Source of the DNA: Bacteroidota bacterium
GTDB taxonomy: Bacteria; Bacteroidota; Bacteroidia; Cytophagales; Cyclobacteriaceae
Direction of reading: 5' to 3'
Assembly: GCA_023417955.1 (NCBI GenBank)
Contig: JAEZDW010000108.1
Location: 1-9,220 of the forward strand
DNA length: 9,220 nucleotides
Under the pieces are notes generated by a model, which saw nothing but the letters and a program-made list of their open reading frames with translations, did no database searches and had not been told where the DNA came from. The position numbers were made by a program, and so were the translations under genes. This document shows, in pieces, positions 6,022-9,220 of this stretch. Numbering within the stretch: position 1 is the first letter of the stretch; every line of letters begins with the position of its first letter.

Positions 6022-8094
6022 TCAGAATTTTGCTTCAAACGCACCATGGTGAACCACGGAATGCGCACGAAGCTGTTCAGGCAATGAGTGAAGGGTTTTA
6101 TTAGCTACAAAATATGAATAACTCCCGTCAAGAATAACGGTGCCGGCCCTAATTTTTCTCAAAAGCGCTTCCGCTCCGCGTGAAACACCTTTTGAAAGAA
6201 TCAGGAAATCTACCGTGACCGACTCCTCAATTTGCGCGACCCTGTCGAGATATAAGATAGTACGATCCCTTACTCCGATGAGTTTGCCACATTTCAGATT
6301 CCGCACAAACTCCTGGCCTTCCAAAGGGTGAATAATAGTTCCACCATACAACCTCCGGGCAGGATTAATATTGAAATCAGCCGTCTTTCGGTCATCACGA
6401 ATTGTTGAATCAAGAAATGAATAGACCTTTCCGTTTTCAATCAGGTCAAAGGCTCCACCGCGCAAATTGTACACAATTAGACGACATCCGGAAGCGGTAT
6501 TGTTTTGATACCACGAATCGATCCCGAATCCAACAATGAAGATCCAGGAAGCCACGAGGCATTTCCGATTCCTCAGTTGTAAGAAGAGCATCAATGTGAT
6601 GATACTGGCTGTCAACAGCAAACATTGCGGCATTGAAATCTGAATATCGGAGCTTACTGAGTAAGGCAGCTCCTGAACCTGAAAGACGAGGTAATTCAGG
6701 ATGGATATTAATTTGTTCTCTGCCCATCCCACTATTTCAGCAAGGGATTCGAGCCATCCCGAGGCAAGTAAGGCAAGGCCGCCGGCGAGCACAGCAAACG
6801 CCAATGGAATCACAAACAAATTCGCGACGATGAAGTAATTCGGAAACTGGTGGAAATAAAACAAGGTCACCGGCGTAGTAACTAACTGGGCAGCGATGGA
6901 TACACAACTGATCTTCCAGATTTCATCCAATATCCTGCTCTCGGGTTCCCAGAGCTGGTACAAAAACGGATGGAGCCAAACGATTCCAACCACAGCCATA
7001 TACGACAACTGAAATCCAACGGATGCAATTAAGAAAGGATCGTACAATAAAAGGCAAAAGGCCGACGATGCCAATGTATTGAAGATATTGGTCCGATAGT
7101 TCAACGGTCGGGCCAGTGCAAAAAACGAGAACATTGTAACGGCCCGTAATACTGACGGTGAAAGTCCGGTTACGCACGCGTAAATCCACAGCAGGCAAAC
7201 GCTGCTGAACATAAAAATCCACTTTCCACCCGGAATTCGCTTGAGCGGGGCAAGTACGAAGGCGATGATCATATACAGAATGCCAACGTGTAATCCTGAC
7301 ACAGCGAGTACATGCATCGCACCTGACGCTGCATAAGCCCCCGAAAGGTCGTTGTCGATATCTTCCGTTACACCAAGTACCAGGGCTTGTGCTATGGCGC
7401 GTTCGCGATCACCAGCAATATATCGCTCAAGAACGGTGAGTGCACCAGTGCGAACTTTGATTGAATAGTCCAAAATGGCACTGGGCGGATCGGACGATAT
7501 TAGAATTGCCTCATTCTGTCGCACGTAATGTTGATGATAGATATTTCGCCATGATAAATAACGCTGGTAATCAAACTGTCCAGGATTCGTCTGCCCTGGT
7601 ACAACGCTCGGGGTACCTCCGATCAGCAGCACATCACCGTAACGAAAACTTTCCCCGGCTTCGGTCTTCGAAAAATAAACCATCACGCGTCCTGAGGCGC
7701 GACGCCAGCGTCCGCTGTCGTATATGGCGCGCACCTTAAGCACTTGCTTCCAGGAATTCGATTTCTCTTCTGCCTGACCAATCGCTATTGCTGAATAGCA
7801 TGTGATATGTTCGGATTTTGAAAAGTGATCTTCACGCTGGTCTTCCCGATGAAGTGCAGTATTCATATATCCACAAAGGAATACCAACGCTAGTCCAGTA
7901 AAACCGGGGTTGACTACATAACGACGACGACGTTCATTGACGACTACTATCAAGAAATATATCATCGCTAAAAGGAACACCAGCAGGAAGCCAGTATCCG
8001 TTTTTAAAATATCGGGGAAAGCAATATTCAGGATAATTCCGCCGGTGAAAGCAGTTGTGATCCTGACGAACGCGTAAGGAATCCAGTAGAACAT
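6022..8094 (-). CDS. comEC: ComEC/Rec2-family competence protein, inner-membrane DNA channel
   Basis: Polytopic inner-membrane protein of 690 residues; the family carries single-stranded DNA into the cytoplasm during natural transformation. Order: N-terminal membrane segments (about 5-80); a DUF4131-like soluble region (about 95-200, with GDVLLIGG and NPGQFDYQRYL); the Competence domain (about 228-450) with its hallmarks GAMHVLAVSGLHVGIL (258-273) and TGLSPSVLRA (309-318) and many hydrophobic helices; then a last membrane part (about 490-525) and a C-terminal domain (about 535-690). The last domain keeps echoes of the metallo-beta-lactamase nuclease (RLIVYNLRGGAFDLIENGK near 538-556, VDFLILSKG near 628-636) but has no HxHxDH metal motif, so it is probably not a nuclease. 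The start is ATG, preceded by a GC-rich palindrome, 59 bases after phoH. Family assignment is firm; an active transformation role is inferred. Confidence 0.94.
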   Translation of the reverse strand: MFYWIPYAFVRITTAFTGGIILNIAFPDILKTDTGFLLVFLLAMIYFLIVVVNERRRRYVVNPGFTGLALVFLCGYMNTALHREDQREDHFSKSEHITCYSAIAIGQAEEKSNSWKQVLKVRAIYDSGRWRRASGRVMVYFSKTEAGESFRYGDVLLIGGTPSVVPGQTNPGQFDYQRYLSWRNIYHQHYVRQNEAILISSDPPSAILDYSIKVRTGALTVLERYIAGDRERAIAQALVLGVTEDIDNDLSGAYAASGAMHVLAVSGLHVGILYMIIAFVLAPLKRIPGGKWIFMFSSVCLLWIYACVTGLSPSVLRAVTMFSFFALARPLNYRTNIFNTLASSAFCLLLYDPFLIASVGFQLSYMAVVGIVWLHPFLYQLWEPESRILDEIWKISCVSIAAQLVTTPVTLFYFHQFPNYFIVANLFVIPLAFAVLAGGLALLASGWLESLAEIVGWAENKLISILNYLVFQVQELPYSVSSDIQISMPQCLLLTASIITLMLFLQLRNRKCLVASWIFIVGFGIDSWYQNNTASGCRLIVYNLRGGAFDLIENGKVYSFLDSTIRDDRKTADFNINPARRLYGGTIIHPLEGQEFVRNLKCGKLIGVRDRTILYLDRVAQIEESVTVDFLILSKGVSRGAEALLRKIRAGTVILDGSYSYFVANKTLHSLPEQLRAHSVVHHGAFEAKF

Positions 8095-8108
8095 AGCTAA
8101 CGGTTTCT

Positions 8109-8121
8109 GGGCACGGTGCCC
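8109..8121. repeat. GC-rich 13-base perfect palindrome before comEC
   Basis: GGGCAC-G-GTGCCC is a perfect 6+1+6 inverted repeat in the 59-base phoH-comEC gap, ending 14 bases before the comEC ATG on the minus strand. It can fold as a 5-base stem with a 3-base loop. No T-run follows, so it is not a clear terminator. It could be an operator or an RNA hairpin limiting comEC translation or read-through from phoH. Confidence 0.4.
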
Positions 8122-8153
8122 GGTTCAACTTATATACAACGGTGCGGGTATGC

Positions 8154-9134
8154 TCAGGAACTCTGTTCTTCCGTATCCTTGCCTGAGCTGTCCCGTGAAT
8201 ATGCTTCAATGATCTCGCGAACAAGTTTGTGCCGAACAACGTCCTTCTCCGACAGTTCGATAAATCCGATACCCTTAACGCCTTGCAGAATTCGCATCGC
8301 CTCCTTCAGCCCCGAACGCTGTTTACCCGGCAAGTCGATCTGCGTTGCATCGCCTGTGATAATCATCTTTGAATCTGGCCCCATACGGGTAAGGAACATC
8401 TTCATTTGCATCGGCGTTGTATTCTGCGATTCGTCCAGCAAAATGAATGCATTGTTCAGAGTCCGTCCACGCATGTAGGCGAGCGGAGCAATTTCGATGA
8501 TCTCGCGCTCCATGTAATACTGAAGCTTCTCGTAGGGGATCATGTCATTCAGCGCATCGTATATGGGTCGCAGGTACGGATCAATCTTTTCCTTGAGGTC
8601 GCCAGGGAGAAAACCGAGGTTCTCCCCTGCTTCAACAGCTGGTCTGGTGATAATGATTTTCTTGACGGACTTGTTCTTAAGCGCACGAACTGCCATAGCC
8701 ACCGAAATGTATGTCTTTCCGGTACCTGCCGGCCCGAGGGCAAAAACAAGATCGTTGTCTTTTACCAGTTCAACAAGCTTTTGCTGGTTAACCGTTTTCG
8801 GTTTGATGGGCGCGCCTTTCGTGCCATAGACGATGACGTCTTCGCCACCGTTCTGGCGTTGATCCGGCAACGCCATCTCCTGTTCACGCGAAATGTATTT
8901 CTGGACGTTTTCTTCCGTTACACGGCCGTACTTATGATAATGATCGATGAGCGCGTTCAGAATGTCATCAATCTGGACGATCTCGGAAGTCGATCCTTTT
9001 ATATGAATCTGGTTTCCACGCGATACAATCCGACTTTTGGGAAAAGCTGCTGCGAGGGTATCGATAGTTTTGTTCTCGACGCCAAGGAAATCTATCAGGG
9101 AAATGTTTTCGAGCGTTACGGTTTTTTCGATCAA
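8154..9134 (-). CDS. phoH: PhoH-family P-loop ATPase
   Basis: Cytoplasmic nucleotide-binding protein of 326 residues, the usual length for chromosomal PhoH-like proteins. The N-terminal part (1-105) resembles the family's KH-like region (FPKSRIVSRGNQIHIKG). The P-loop domain follows: Walker A GPAGTGKT (134-141), TRPAVEAGENLGFLPGD (163-179), Walker B FILLDESQN (230-238), the TGD sensor-like motif (260-262) and a conserved RHKLVREIIEAY (301-312). PhoH proteins resemble the SF1 helicase core and have been linked to RNA metabolism and phosphate-starvation responses; the precise role here is unknown. The start is TTG at 9132-9134: no ATG or GTG lies upstream in frame before a TAA, and the next internal Met is at residue 87, too late. 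It is the first gene of the minus-strand run visible here. The acidic, Ser-rich tail is not conserved-looking. Confidence 0.95.
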   Translation of the reverse strand: MIEKTVTLENISLIDFLGVENKTIDTLAAAFPKSRIVSRGNQIHIKGSTSEIVQIDDILNALIDHYHKYGRVTEENVQKYISREQEMALPDQRQNGGEDVIVYGTKGAPIKPKTVNQQKLVELVKDNDLVFALGPAGTGKTYISVAMAVRALKNKSVKKIIITRPAVEAGENLGFLPGDLKEKIDPYLRPIYDALNDMIPYEKLQYYMEREIIEIAPLAYMRGRTLNNAFILLDESQNTTPMQMKMFLTRMGPDSKMIITGDATQIDLPGKQRSGLKEAMRILQGVKGIGFIELSEKDVVRHKLVREIIEAYSRDSSGKDTEEQSS

Positions 9135-9152
9135 CGAATTATCGGTTTTTGG

Positions 9153-9187
9153 TTTGAAATAATATGACTTAAAAATGTTTTATTTTG
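9153..9187 (+). promoter_or_regulatory. Weak candidate Bacteroidota-type promoter facing right
   Basis: TTTG (9153-9156) and TTATTTTG (9180-9187) loosely match the Bacteroidota -33 TTTG and -7 TAnnTTTG elements. The -7 box has one mismatch and the spacing (23 bases) is slightly long. It would drive a divergent gene beyond the right edge. The 86 bases upstream of phoH are AT-rich; I find no equally good match on the minus strand for phoH itself. Confidence 0.2.
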
Positions 9188-9220
9188 GCATCGTAATATT
9201 AACGAATATCCCCGGCAGCT

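Noticed and set aside
8406..9167. Long plus-strand open frame of 253 codons opposite phoH
   Set aside because: It is antisense to a firmly identified PhoH gene, and its translation shows no domain or sensible composition.
9184..9205. TTGGCA near the right edge as the -24 element of a sigma-54 promoter
   Set aside because: No GC-containing -12 element follows at the required spacing.
9175..9220. Open frame on the plus strand from an ATG at 9175 to the window edge (begins MFYFGIVIL)
   Set aside because: Only 15 codons are visible, with no SD and no recognisable family. It overlaps the candidate -7 box, so it is more likely leader or promoter DNA.

Overview
The window looks like a chromosomal segment of a Bacteroidota bacterium, most likely Cytophagales-like. 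This is inferred from the gene families and their form: a RecN with the variant signature SGGEFSR, a DUF2490 outer-membrane-type protein, a RecQ of about 635 residues with a late zinc motif and no HRDC domain, a ComEC whose C-terminal domain has lost its metal ligands, and weak Shine-Dalgarno signals with several GTG/TTG starts. Coding density is very high. No gene-free stretch exceeds about 90 bases, and I see no tRNA, rRNA, CRISPR array, transposase or phage gene.

Layout. On the plus strand, the 3' part of recN runs off the left edge and ends at 1400. Four bases later a secreted DUF2490-family gene begins (1405-2129); it carries a reading-frame break near 1951-1956. This pair converges on a run of six minus-strand genes. 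In their direction of transcription, right to left, these are phoH (9134-8154), comEC (8094-6022), an enoyl-CoA hydratase/isomerase-family gene (6018-5245), recQ (5188-3281), a YdcF/DUF218-family putative lipoprotein (3249-2551) and a DUF952 gene (2514-2182). Gaps are 59, 3, 56, 31 and 36 bases, so co-transcription of some or all is plausible but not shown. The last 86 bases, upstream of phoH, are non-coding as far as can be seen and contain a weak candidate promoter facing right.

Functionally, three genes handle DNA: RecN (double-strand-break repair), RecQ (3'-5' helicase) and ComEC (inner-membrane channel for DNA uptake). PhoH is a nucleotide-binding P-loop protein whose relatives have been linked to RNA metabolism. 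The crotonase-family enzyme between comEC and recQ is metabolic and resembles the methylglutaconyl-CoA hydratase (leucine catabolism) branch. The YdcF-like and DUF952 proteins have no firm role.

I found no convincing new biological system. The points most worth a second look are the frameshifted DUF2490 gene, the degenerate ComEC C-terminal domain, the unusual RecQ domain spacing, and short inverted repeats at gene junctions (8109-8121, 5228-5249, 2517-2529, 2125-2157).
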